DNA of 64,000 nt, taken from Butyrivibrio sp. AE3009 (lineage in GTDB: Bacteria; Bacillota; Clostridia; Lachnospirales; Lachnospiraceae). The notes beneath the pieces are model-generated. The model did not search any database. It was not told the DNA's origin and saw only the letters and a program-made list of their open reading frames with translations. A program made the translations under genes and the position numbers. The DNA is taken from positions 124,001-188,000 of the forward strand of contig NZ_ATVS01000003.1 in NCBI RefSeq assembly GCF_000420845.1, read 5' to 3'. Of the stretch, positions 55,044 through 63,509 are shown piece after piece (position 1 is the stretch's first letter; each line of letters begins with the position of its first letter).

Positions 55044-55730
55044 AATGCCCCTGGCTTGGGCATTTGGTACATTTTGGGAAAGAACCACAAGATATTGTTT
55101 GATGTCCTCTTCGGATGGCGGATTTAGCGTTTTATCCGGCACGTTTTCCCGACAAACGTACTGTTGAAGGAAATATTTATTCGCGCCTTTTATCAATTCA
55201 CCAATTTTTGCAATGTCGGAAACGTCATGATACTCCTTCACAAGCGTGGTACGAAATTCATATTCCGTTTTGCCTTGAAGAAGAATCTTTATGCTCTCCT
55301 CAACAGGCCTGGTGTCCAGATCCTTAACGCCAACGGTCATGCCGTATTTATCAAGGCTGTTCTTAATATCCATGGCGACATAATCCACAAGGCCTTCATC
55401 TGTAAGTTCAGCCAAAAGCCCAGGATGATAGCCGTTTGTATCCAGTTTGATAAGGAACCCTCTATCCCTGATCTTAATGATAAAATCCTTAAGTTCCTTC
55501 TGAATACAAGGCTCTCCGCCGGATATGGCAACTCCGTCCAAAATGCCCTTTCTCTTGTCCAAAAAAGTAAAGAACTCCTCCTCTTCCATGTAGTCATCAG
55601 TCAGATTCTCAACGAGCTCAAAGTTGTGGCAAAAGGGGCATCTGAAATCACAGCCGCCCAAAAAGACTGTGCAGGCCACATGCTCAGGAAAGTCCAGTAA
55701 TGTCATTTTCTGAAGTCCGTATATCCTCAT
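55041..55730 (-). CDS. nrdG: Anaerobic ribonucleotide reductase activase
   Basis: Radical SAM enzyme that puts the glycyl radical on NrdD. The 229-residue protein has the iron-sulfur motif CDFRCPFC (C27, C31, C34), the SGGEP motif near 95, and a TIM-barrel body typical of NrdG/PflA activases. Its gene lies upstream of nrdD on the same strand, 185 bases away, with its own extended -10 promoter. A separate transcript is likely, because the nrdD promoter lies in the gap. Confidence 0.92.
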   Translation of the reverse strand: MRIYGLQKMTLLDFPEHVACTVFLGGCDFRCPFCHNFELVENLTDDYMEEEEFFTFLDKRKGILDGVAISGGEPCIQKELKDFIIKIRDRGFLIKLDTNGYHPGLLAELTDEGLVDYVAMDIKNSLDKYGMTVGVKDLDTRPVEESIKILLQGKTEYEFRTTLVKEYHDVSDIAKIGELIKGANKYFLQQYVCRENVPDKTLNPPSEEDIKQYLVVLSQNVPNAQARGI

Positions 55731-55762
55731 GAATTAAGTCTCCGTTCTCAAAAATCACTCTA

Positions 55763-55771
55763 ATTATAGCA
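55763..55771 (-). promoter_or_regulatory. Extended -10 promoter of nrdG
   Basis: Minus-strand TGCTATAAT (55763-55771) is a consensus extended -10, 33 bases before the ATG. No good -35 is visible at 17 bases. Confidence 0.6.
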
Positions 55772-55788
55772 GATTGAAAATATTGGAG

Positions 55789-55826
55789 CAGAGAAAAGAC
55801 CCGGACAATGCCGAGTCTTTTCTCTG
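55789..55826 (-). terminator. Hairpin between the symporter gene and nrdG
   Basis: A 16-base stem (55789-55804 with 55811-55826) with one mismatch and a 6-base loop lies 52 bases beyond the symporter stop. The U tract is inside the stem rather than after it on the minus strand, so termination is probable but not certain. Confidence 0.55.
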
Positions 55827-55877
55827 TTATTTAATATAACACCCCAATCCGAAATGTTAGTCAATAATCTGTATATA

Positions 55878-57245
55878 TCAGATCTCTTCGCTTCCCTTGA
55901 GCTCTTTGATTCTGCCAAGGAGCTTTTTCTCGTTGTAAGCAAAGAATAATACTGCTCCGATAAAGCAGGTAATAAGAGCTACTACAGCTGTTGTTCTGTA
56001 GCTTGCAGGTGTCTTGTCCACTGTGATTGAAGTAAATACTACAAGTGCAAGAGCCTGACCCATCTTGAATGCAAAGGTACGAGCTGCAAAGAACATACCG
56101 GATCTGTCCTCACCGGTCTCAAGTCTTGTGCACTCAGCTACGTCTGCAACACAGGCCTGAGGAAGAATTCCAAGGATAGCCATAGGAACAGCTGCCACTA
56201 CAGCAACTATAAAGCCCCAGTGAAGTCCCTTGCCGCAGATGGATGTGATAAGGAATACAACGCAGTATGAAAAGAAACCGATAATGATAAGTGGCTTCTT
56301 GCCTATCTTCTTGGCAAAAACGTTAACAAAAGGATACAGGCAAACACTGATAAAAGTCATTGTTGCTGTAAGCAGGAATGTCCATGAATCCTCGATCTCC
56401 ATGAGCTGTGTCTCATAGAAGGCAAGACCTGTCTGGAAAAGTGTGAGGGCAAAAAAGTAAATAACATCACTGTATACAAAGCGTCTGAACTGTCCGTTTG
56501 AGAAGGTGCTGATAAGTGACTTGAAGGGCTGTGTCTGACTGGGTTTGCTGTCAATATAATCCCGCTCGTTGATGTAGAACGCAGGGAAAATCATTGCAAG
56601 ACATGCAATAGTTGCCATAATAGCAACAGCCATTCTGATCCCGCCTGCCTGTCCAAAGCTGCCCTCAAGAGCACCTGCAACGTTAGGAAGAAGGAATGAA
56701 ATACTCTGTCCAACGATGAAGGTGAATGAAATAAAGGTTGATACGTTGATCCTGTGCTGCTGTGTATCTCCAAGCTCTGCAATAAGTGCGTTATAAGGTG
56801 TGCAGAACATTGTCATGAAGAGATAGAACACCATCAGAAGGATGAATAAAAGTGTATCGTTAAATACTATGCTTCCTGTCTGGGGAAGAACAAAAAGTGC
56901 GATAGTGCAAAGTGAAAAAGGAATAGCCATTACGCGCATAAAAGGAATTCTTCTTCCACCCTTATAGTTACTTCTGTCAGACCATCCTGCAATAAGAGGA
57001 TCTGTTATAGCGTCAAATATACGTCCGCAGGCAAGAACAAGACCAAACAGAGTAAGCTTGAATACAATAGGATTCTGTGTGATCCCTGCTGCAAAAATAC
57101 CCGTGTTGGGATTAAGATCACTTGGTTCACCTGTATAATAGTAAACCATCCAGTTACTTACGATTCCGGAAAGAAGACTCCATCCGAACTGTCCCAGTGC
57201 GAAGATCCATAATAATGCGTTTGTAATAGGTTTTAGCTGTTTCAT
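55878..57245 (-). CDS. GPH-family sugar:cation symporter (MelB-like)
   Basis: A 455-residue membrane protein with twelve likely helices and the GPH-family signature DPLIAGWSDRSNYKGGRRIPF near residues 80-100, the cation-binding Asp region of MelB-type transporters. It would move a glycoside, pentose or hexuronide with sodium or protons. It overlaps the glycosyltransferase-like gene by 4 bases (ATGA), so the two are co-translated, an unusual pairing for a symporter. The substrate may be the product or acceptor of that enzyme; this is inference. Confidence 0.9.
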   Translation of the reverse strand: MKQLKPITNALLWIFALGQFGWSLLSGIVSNWMVYYYTGEPSDLNPNTGIFAAGITQNPIVFKLTLFGLVLACGRIFDAITDPLIAGWSDRSNYKGGRRIPFMRVMAIPFSLCTIALFVLPQTGSIVFNDTLLFILLMVFYLFMTMFCTPYNALIAELGDTQQHRINVSTFISFTFIVGQSISFLLPNVAGALEGSFGQAGGIRMAVAIMATIACLAMIFPAFYINERDYIDSKPSQTQPFKSLISTFSNGQFRRFVYSDVIYFFALTLFQTGLAFYETQLMEIEDSWTFLLTATMTFISVCLYPFVNVFAKKIGKKPLIIIGFFSYCVVFLITSICGKGLHWGFIVAVVAAVPMAILGILPQACVADVAECTRLETGEDRSGMFFAARTFAFKMGQALALVVFTSITVDKTPASYRTTAVVALITCFIGAVLFFAYNEKKLLGRIKELKGSEEI

Positions 57246-58717
57246 TTCTTGTTTTCCTCCTTAAGCTTCATTGCAAGCTCAATCACTTTCTTCGCCCCAT
57301 CATAAATTCCCGCCTGCTTATTTGCGACAATTGCTTCGCACATCTCATCCAGAAGGCTTGTCTCAAGGAACTGATCAAGCATCTGAATTGTATGCGGTAT
57401 ATCCCTGCACTCAAGTGTTCCGTCACCAATTTCAGCAGAGTGGATAGCCCCCCACATCTCATGCTTTCCTACTCTTTTGATAAAGAGCTTGGGTACAGGA
57501 TAAAATGCCAATTCACTTGGCTTGGTTACAAGTACATCTGCGCTTCTCATAAGAAGGTTGGTGGCATATACAGCCTGGAAAATGTCCTTGTGATAAAAAC
57601 CGTGAATTCCGGTTATTTCCTTATTCTCGTCAAGAGCATTGGTGGTGAAGTTAAGTGTATCCTCCCAATCATCCATATGCTCCTTCTTAAGAGCTGCCAT
57701 CTCGGGAATCTCTCTTACGAGCTCATCCCAGACATTGCGGTAATCACCTACGTTTACATAAAGAGCTGCTTTCTTCTCTTTGATGTAAGGAATGAGGTGC
57801 TTAATTATCTCGGCAAAGATCTCTTTCTGAGCTCCTGCTCCACCGATGGTGAGAAGGAATCTCATGGGCTTGCCGTTTTTCCTGCGATTAAGTCTTGCCT
57901 GACAATCAGCTTCGATGTTGCTTACCAGCTCATAATCAATGTAGTGGCCTGTATAAACAAGGTCCTTCTGAGGCATGGGTTTGCAGACATTCTTCTTGTT
58001 CATTCCATTGAGAATACGATATCCCATATATGCATTTCTGCACTGTATTGTATGAAGTGAGCCCTCGGAGAGGTGAAGGGCCATAGGCCAGTTGTCGGGA
58101 ATTGCATTGACAACATTCTTCATTCCTGCGTGAATGGCTGCCTGGGCGGGCCATACATGTGTTGCTACAACAGGCACTTCCTTGGGAACATTTTTATAAA
58201 CAGGTGCCATAAGTTCGGCATTCTTCTGATCCTTGGCGTTATATGAAAGAGCTCTGAAGCCTTCATAGTTCGTAGGCTCCCAAACAAGCTTATTGAAAAT
58301 AGGATTTTTGGAGAGCCTTGAACCTAATGAATAGAGATCATTCTGATGTCCTATTACCTTGGTACAGGTGGTCTCCGGATAGGAATTGAGATCCATCCAG
58401 TAAGGAGTGTAGCCAAGATGGTGAGCATAGGATGCAATCGCCATTGAGATACGGTAATGGCCAAAGCCCATGCGGATGTTACCTACGATAATACCCTTGT
58501 CCTTATCAATCTCCCCCCCTGAAGAATTGGCAGACACGACAATATTCCGGACACCCATAATAGGTCCAATCACTTGGTTTTCGGTAACATTTATCTTGTA
58601 ATCTACAGTAGAATCATCCCCAAACTTTTTGATATAACTTTTTTTCGACTTCAAAGCGGCTTTATAATCGCTGTCCTTAACCCTGTTGCCAAATATCACT
58701 TTTGATTTTTCAGTCAT
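57242..58717 (-). CDS. GT-B glycosyltransferase-like protein (MGDG synthase/MurG fold)
   Basis: A 491-residue protein whose central part resembles GT-B enzymes: GNIRMGFGHYRISMAIASY near residue 85 recalls the N-terminal glycine-histidine loop of MGDG synthase and MurG, and a C-terminal FLLTIGGAGAQKEIF followed by LVTKPSELAFYP recalls their donor-binding half. No membrane helix or signal is present. It begins 4 bases before its partner symporter ends its own start and is the first gene of the pair. Donor, acceptor and product are unknown; a hydrolase or phosphorylase role on the same fold is possible. Confidence 0.72.
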   Translation of the reverse strand: MTEKSKVIFGNRVKDSDYKAALKSKKSYIKKFGDDSTVDYKINVTENQVIGPIMGVRNIVVSANSSGGEIDKDKGIIVGNIRMGFGHYRISMAIASYAHHLGYTPYWMDLNSYPETTCTKVIGHQNDLYSLGSRLSKNPIFNKLVWEPTNYEGFRALSYNAKDQKNAELMAPVYKNVPKEVPVVATHVWPAQAAIHAGMKNVVNAIPDNWPMALHLSEGSLHTIQCRNAYMGYRILNGMNKKNVCKPMPQKDLVYTGHYIDYELVSNIEADCQARLNRRKNGKPMRFLLTIGGAGAQKEIFAEIIKHLIPYIKEKKAALYVNVGDYRNVWDELVREIPEMAALKKEHMDDWEDTLNFTTNALDENKEITGIHGFYHKDIFQAVYATNLLMRSADVLVTKPSELAFYPVPKLFIKRVGKHEMWGAIHSAEIGDGTLECRDIPHTIQMLDQFLETSLLDEMCEAIVANKQAGIYDGAKKVIELAMKLKEENKK

Positions 58718-58822
58718 CGCACTCCCTTTTCCGCCGACTAACCCTATCGGCTTTTCATAACATCTCTATCAAGGAAACCATGTTTTGTTTTTCAAGTTTC
58801 CACATTGAAATATTATCTTAAT

Positions 58823-58878
58823 ATGCACGAAAAAACAAGAAACGCTTTTTACAATTTTCGTTTCCTGCTTTTGTGCAT
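58823..58878 (-). terminator. Terminator of the HD-GYP gene
   Basis: A nested imperfect hairpin, core CAAGAAACG (58836-58844) with CGTTTCCTG (58859-58867) and outer ATGCAC/GTGCAT, is followed after the core on the minus strand by UUUUUU. It lies 20 bases after the gene stop. Confidence 0.78.
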
Positions 58879-58898
58879 TTTTACTTTTATGGAATGTT

Positions 58899-59984
58899 TT
58901 ATATGACTGCAACGATGGCCAGATTCTTATTGGCCGCAAGATCAATAAATTGATTTCCGCTCTTTACAACAGGTCGTGACAGATGCACCGGATTGATGAA
59001 GATGATCTCTCCGGTCTTGCCGTTGTTGAGCATAACTCTGTTGGCTATAAAGGTGTTAACGATATTACTAAGGAACGTCATTATTGCATTTGGATCATAT
59101 TTGTAGAGGCCCTCAGCCTCAAATCTGGCAATAACGTCAAAGGGGCAGACTCCCTCCCTGTAGGTTCTCTTGGAGGTCAGGTTGTCGTAAGTATTAGCAA
59201 CAGCAACTATAGATGCTATCTCATCTATCTGCTCACCTTTAAGATGAAGAGGGTAACCTGAGCCGTCTCTCATCTCGTGGTGCATCAGAATGCTCTTTCT
59301 GATATGCTCGTCAATGTCCAGGCCTTTAACAAGTTCATAGCCTTTGGTAACGTGCTCTCTCATTGCGCGCTGCTCATATTCGGTAAGTTCCTGCTTCTTA
59401 TTAAGAATATCCTCCGGAACATAGAGCTTACCTATATCATGCAAAAGCCCTGCCGCTGTGGCCACCTGTATCTTTTCCTCCGGAAGTCTCATCCAGGTAG
59501 CGAGCGTGTTACAGATAAGTGAGACATTCAAGGAATGAACATATACAGCATCGCTGTTGTCCCTTAGGTTATGGAGCATGTCAAAAATGCCGGCTGTTCC
59601 TCCCGCTTCCACGAAAAGATGATAAACCGGCTCAGTGAGCTTATCCACATCAAGCTCCATGGACTCGTTCACGATCATCCTGAAGGCCTCCTCAAGTTCC
59701 TCGGCATATTCCTCCAGGTTCTGTTTAAATCTGATGAATTCCTCCGAGCTCTTGACACGCTCGGCATAGGATGGAGATGATCCGGAAGCGCTCTTGGGCC
59801 TTGCCGGCGCTTCCTTCTTCACATCCTCCACAAAGACATTATAAAGGGAATAGGCCTTGATCCTGGCTATGTCCTTTTCATCCAGAATCGTACCCTTAGG
59901 CAGAACAAGTCTGTCATCGATAGTATAAATATTTTCCGAGGCAACCATCCCCGGCTCTAACTTATCTACTGATACCAGTCTCAT
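58899..59984 (-). CDS. HD-GYP domain cyclic-di-GMP phosphodiesterase
   Basis: A 361-residue cytoplasmic protein. The start at 59984 is preceded by GGGTGG; an earlier GTG is the ribosome site read in frame. The N-terminal ~110 residues are a DUF3391-like leader beginning RLVSVDKLEPGMVASENIY. The HD-GYP domain (~140-330) has the metal pair H182-D183 (LLHDIGK) and HHEMRDGSGYP in full, the set required for hydrolysis of cyclic di-GMP. Its promoter has an extended -10. No diguanylate cyclase is nearby. Confidence 0.92.
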   Translation of the reverse strand: MRLVSVDKLEPGMVASENIYTIDDRLVLPKGTILDEKDIARIKAYSLYNVFVEDVKKEAPARPKSASGSSPSYAERVKSSEEFIRFKQNLEEYAEELEEAFRMIVNESMELDVDKLTEPVYHLFVEAGGTAGIFDMLHNLRDNSDAVYVHSLNVSLICNTLATWMRLPEEKIQVATAAGLLHDIGKLYVPEDILNKKQELTEYEQRAMREHVTKGYELVKGLDIDEHIRKSILMHHEMRDGSGYPLHLKGEQIDEIASIVAVANTYDNLTSKRTYREGVCPFDVIARFEAEGLYKYDPNAIMTFLSNIVNTFIANRVMLNNGKTGEIIFINPVHLSRPVVKSGNQFIDLAANKNLAIVAVI

Positions 59985-60028
59985 AAACGCCACCCTGTCA
60001 GCTTAAAATAATGGAACTTTCCAACTAT

Positions 60029-60037
60029 ATTATAGCA
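60029..60037 (-). promoter_or_regulatory. Extended -10 promoter of the HD-GYP gene
   Basis: Minus-strand TGCTATAAT (60029-60037), 45 bases before the ATG and 30 bases after the GH127 stop, gives the gene its own promoter. No clear -35 is present. Confidence 0.6.
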
Positions 60038-60066
60038 TACAGTTGACGGTATTGCGTCCGCATGTT

Positions 60067-62013
60067 TCAGCTGAATTTCCAGTAGATTCCGTAGCTTTCT
60101 TTATACTGGTTAAAATGGGTTGTGAACACAAGAGGTGTCTCCACTCCGGTAAGATCAAACTCTGTACCTTCCTCTCTTTTTATGAGATGCTGACCGATAT
60201 TGCCGATAAAATCATCTACCGTCTCACCAGTGGTGATCTTAAGTTCATCGGATTCACAGCTCTTTCCTGCTGCAACACGAACAGCCACGCCGTGGCTTGT
60301 CTCGCTTATCTTAGCTGTTCCAAGTCTCGCAGACAGAAGGTAAGGTCCATAGCAGAATGCGTAGGTGTTCTTCCCGTCCTGAAGATTGTGAGCACATATT
60401 CCCATTGGAAGCTTCAAAGTGATACTTGCGCCTTCCCTGACAGCGCTTCCGGGCACGATAAAGAAACCGTCCGCCTCTTTGATCTCAGCCTCCTTGCCGT
60501 TTATTGTAAGCTGAGCAGCACCTTTAAGCCACTGAGGTTTTCTGAAGTAAATATCATCTTCCGCATTTCTTCCCTCATGAGGAATGATCTCAAAACTGAC
60601 AACATCGCTCTTACCAAAATCACAGCTCTGAACCAGTCTGTAATCATCCATGTCAAGCTCCGATGAAATGTACATTGCCACCACAAGCTTTCTGCGGAAC
60701 CTGAAGTAGATGCCTCTCTGAAGCTTGGTGAAATTCTCATAGCCCGTGCCGGTGCAGCACCAGAAGTTGCCATCCAGTGTATTGAAGACCTTATGGAATC
60801 CAGTGGCCATAGGCTGGAAATAGGTGGTAAAACCGGTGTCATGATTAAAGGACGCTGCAATGGCATTCAGAAAAGTATTGGCGGAATAATCCAGATACTT
60901 CTTATCTCCCGTCACCGCAAAGAGTCTTCTGGCAAATTTCAGCATATTGTAGGTATTGCAGGTCTCATTATTGACATTGGTCCTCTCGGCGTCAAGGATA
61001 TTGTCTTTTCCGAAGTGCTCATCCTCGCTGTTTCCGCCTGTTACATAGGTGTGCCTCTGGATCACCATATCAAAAAAGGCTTTGGCATATTCAAGATATC
61101 TTGTTTCATTATTGTCTGCTTCATATCTTGCCAGAGCACCGATGAATTTTGGAATTGTGGTATTGGCATGAACGTTGTCAAAAAGATCCGTTCCATCCGC
61201 AAGGATCTTCTCAAACAAAGGCTCCTCATCAAAGGCATGAGCAGCATCCATTATCCTTCCCGGGAACTCAATGGCAAGGGGGCTTCCTTTTTCGCCCAAC
61301 TCTTTATTTATGAGATAAAGCTCGTAAAGACAGTCGTTCATTCCGCCATATTCAATGGAAAGAACAGTCTTTCTTGTTTCCTCAGACCAGCTCTCACAGC
61401 GGGCTGCGATCCAAAGCCCCAGAGCGTTGTCGATCTTAAGCGCCTTCTCATTGCCTGCGAATTTATAGGCAGCGTTAAGGCCGGACATGATCTTGTGCAT
61501 TGTGTACCACGGAACCCAAGCCTCTGTAAAAATCTCCCCAAGTCCCTTCTCCACATTGTCAAACTGAAGGGCCGGATTGTCTCTGAATTCCTTTGACGGC
61601 AATGTAGCCGCAAACAGATATCCCTCATAGACGGTTCCGCTTGTCTTCTCCTGACACTTAGCGAGGGAATCGATTATATAGTCAAGTCTTTCACTCACCT
61701 TCTTTTTGTCGGAAGCACTTATTCCGGGGTACGCAAAGGCCTGAGACAGCGCTGTGATGTAATGTCCCATGGTATGGCCTCCTATGAGCCCGTCTTCCCA
61801 CATTCCGCCGTAGCGCTCCTTGTGCTTCATAAAAGCATTGAGTTCTTCGCCTTCCATTCCGGCGATGATGCCTGCCGTCTCACGAAAGCCCGCAAGAAGG
61901 CGGTCGGGATCAAGAAGAAGCAGGTTACTTACTTCTTTTTCAAAGGCTTCTTCAAAGTATCTGTCGGTAATCTTTGAATTAAAAAATCCTATGTCAATCC
62001 AATTGTTTTTCAT
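60067..62013 (-). CDS. GH127 beta-L-arabinofuranosidase
   Basis: Removes beta-linked L-arabinofuranose from arabinan side chains and glycoproteins. The 648-residue protein has the alpha6/alpha6 barrel (~10-430) with the zinc-cysteine site of this family: E350 and C352 (NNETCNTY) and C419-C420 (FWCCTGTGYEN), one of which is the nucleophile. A Glu in GGNSEDEHF (around 330) is the likely acid/base. The C-terminal third is beta-sandwich. There is no signal peptide. GH146, a close relative, cannot be excluded. The ATG has an AGGAGA ribosome site that abuts a terminator-like hairpin. Confidence 0.9.
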   Translation of the reverse strand: MKNNWIDIGFFNSKITDRYFEEAFEKEVSNLLLLDPDRLLAGFRETAGIIAGMEGEELNAFMKHKERYGGMWEDGLIGGHTMGHYITALSQAFAYPGISASDKKKVSERLDYIIDSLAKCQEKTSGTVYEGYLFAATLPSKEFRDNPALQFDNVEKGLGEIFTEAWVPWYTMHKIMSGLNAAYKFAGNEKALKIDNALGLWIAARCESWSEETRKTVLSIEYGGMNDCLYELYLINKELGEKGSPLAIEFPGRIMDAAHAFDEEPLFEKILADGTDLFDNVHANTTIPKFIGALARYEADNNETRYLEYAKAFFDMVIQRHTYVTGGNSEDEHFGKDNILDAERTNVNNETCNTYNMLKFARRLFAVTGDKKYLDYSANTFLNAIAASFNHDTGFTTYFQPMATGFHKVFNTLDGNFWCCTGTGYENFTKLQRGIYFRFRRKLVVAMYISSELDMDDYRLVQSCDFGKSDVVSFEIIPHEGRNAEDDIYFRKPQWLKGAAQLTINGKEAEIKEADGFFIVPGSAVREGASITLKLPMGICAHNLQDGKNTYAFCYGPYLLSARLGTAKISETSHGVAVRVAAGKSCESDELKITTGETVDDFIGNIGQHLIKREEGTEFDLTGVETPLVFTTHFNQYKESYGIYWKFS

Positions 62014-62023
62014 ACATGATTCT

Positions 62024-62076
62024 CCTAAAAAAATGTGATGTCATATCTCATTGTCTAAGAATAACATCACATTTTT
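62024..62076 (-). terminator. Terminator hairpin directly ahead of the GH127 gene
   Basis: A perfect 13-base stem (62029-62041 with 62064-62076) has a 22-base loop and is followed on the minus strand by a run of U that ends beside the ribosome site of the GH127 gene, 11 bases from its ATG. It terminates the regulator gene but also stands in the GH127 leader. Confidence 0.82.
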
Positions 62077-62125
62077 ATGATTAGAATGTTATAAAGTTTG
62101 AAATGGTATCAATTTGGAAGATGGA

Positions 62126-62935
62126 TCATTCCTCCTCCAAATCATAGCTGATCTCATCCAGCTCCGCGTGGTAGAATTCGGACCAGCTGTACTGGTTCAT
62201 ATAATCTCCCACATATTTGTACTTGGAATCATTACCGTAGTCAAGCCAGTCGTAGAGATCACATTCAATCTTGTCCTTGGCAATTGCCATGCTGCCACGC
62301 TGCTTGAGAATGATACCGTCAAGCTTAAGCCTGGTGAAAGTATTCTGAAGGTCCTGCCTTAGGTTACAAAGATATGACAGCTTCTTTTCCGGATCTCCGT
62401 CATCCTCCCAGAGGGATGCGATGATCTCACCGTTGCTGGTCTGGGCACCTCTGTTATTTACAAGAAGTGCCACTATTTCCTTGGTCCTTGTATACTTAAA
62501 GGCCACAGGCTCCCCGTCAACAAATAGTTCAAAATTGCCGAAGGTCTGGGCAAAAACTCTTTTGTATCTCTTTTTGGTCTCGGGATAACGAAGCTGCTCC
62601 AGTTCCTTTTTTACCTCATTCCCGGAACCGGGCTTTTTTAGATATCCACTGGCATGAAGCTTCATGGCTTCGAAGGCATAGTCGGTATTATCCGTGAGAT
62701 AAATCAGATTTACAAAGGGATTCAGGTCCTTCAGATACTTGCCGAGATCAAGTCCCGTCAGCTCGGGCATCTCCACATCCAGAAATGCCACATCTATCTC
62801 TTCTTCTCTTGCCTTGGCAAGAGCTGCCAGAGAACTGTCATAATAATAGCAGGTTGCATCGGGAATGGTCTTGGATAATAATTCCTTAATCTTTTTCAGG
62901 GATGCGCTGTCACTGTCTACTGCAAGTACTCTCAC
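62126..62935 (-). CDS. Response-regulator-like protein with winged-helix output
   Basis: A 269-residue regulator. Residues 1-120 are a receiver domain with D7/D9, phospho-acceptor D53 (VAFLDVEMPE) and a conserved Lys in GYLKKPG. Residues ~128-215 resemble a SARP/OmpR winged helix (FGNFELFVDGEPVAFK, KTKEIVALL-like core). The acidic C-terminus is unusual. Its start shares ATGA with the upstream unknown protein and it belongs with the AAA+ ATPase genes at the window edge. No histidine kinase is next to it here. Confidence 0.87.
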   Translation of the reverse strand: MRVLAVDSDSASLKKIKELLSKTIPDATCYYYDSSLAALAKAREEEIDVAFLDVEMPELTGLDLGKYLKDLNPFVNLIYLTDNTDYAFEAMKLHASGYLKKPGSGNEVKKELEQLRYPETKKRYKRVFAQTFGNFELFVDGEPVAFKYTRTKEIVALLVNNRGAQTSNGEIIASLWEDDGDPEKKLSYLCNLRQDLQNTFTRLKLDGIILKQRGSMAIAKDKIECDLYDWLDYGNDSKYKYVGDYMNQYSWSEFYHAELDEISYDLEEE

Positions 62936-63447
62936 TGCGCACCTTCTTTCGGCAGGGATACGCTTTTGACCTGCTGATTCTTCCTCTGCTCCGGTGTCAT
63001 GTGAAGAGGATCTGCCTCTCCCACCACCAGGGTTTCTCCGTCGTTAAGAGCCGCCTCATGAAGTGGCCCCGAGTTCATGTCTGCCAGTACCAGTGCAGCA
63101 AACCTGTCATAATTATCATCGTCTATAACGGGAAAATGATATTTCATTCGATACCAGTGCTCCGGATCGTAGCCGGCGTCACCGATGTAGAGCCTGTCAG
63201 CGGTATCAGCAACCTCTTGAACCCCGGCCTTTTCCCCGGGCTCCAATCCGGCGTCCTCACAAAAAAGAACACCGTAGGCCTTAAGGATCCTGTCCCTTAC
63301 AGTTTCATCGCTGCCATTTTTATTTTTTCTCCCCGTAGGAGTGTCCATTACTTCGTAGTAATAGTCCTGGGACTCCTCACTTTCTTCAAAACTCACAATC
63401 GCATCGTAGAACTTTCTGATGTCGATATCTTTAGCTAATGATGCCAT
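62932..63447 (-). CDS. Unidentified acidic soluble protein
   Basis: A 171-residue protein without membrane segment or signal peptide, rich in Asp and Glu, with no motif I recognise. Its stop overlaps the start of the receiver protein by 4 bases and it follows the AAA+ ATPase gene by 62 bases. Its place between an eCIS-type ATPase and a regulator suggests a part or accessory protein of the same system, but this rests on position alone. Confidence 0.7.
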   Translation of the reverse strand: MASLAKDIDIRKFYDAIVSFEESEESQDYYYEVMDTPTGRKNKNGSDETVRDRILKAYGVLFCEDAGLEPGEKAGVQEVADTADRLYIGDAGYDPEHWYRMKYHFPVIDDDNYDRFAALVLADMNSGPLHEAALNDGETLVVGEADPLHMTPEQRKNQQVKSVSLPKEGAQ

Positions 63448-63509
63448 TGGTCCTCCTCATAAAATGTTTTATTATTCTATCTTATCACCAAAGTGCATCG
63501 GAAAGTACA

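Noticed and set aside
60793..61596. 267-codon plus-strand frame opposite GH127
   Set aside because: Antisense to conserved GH127 sequence with no ribosome site.
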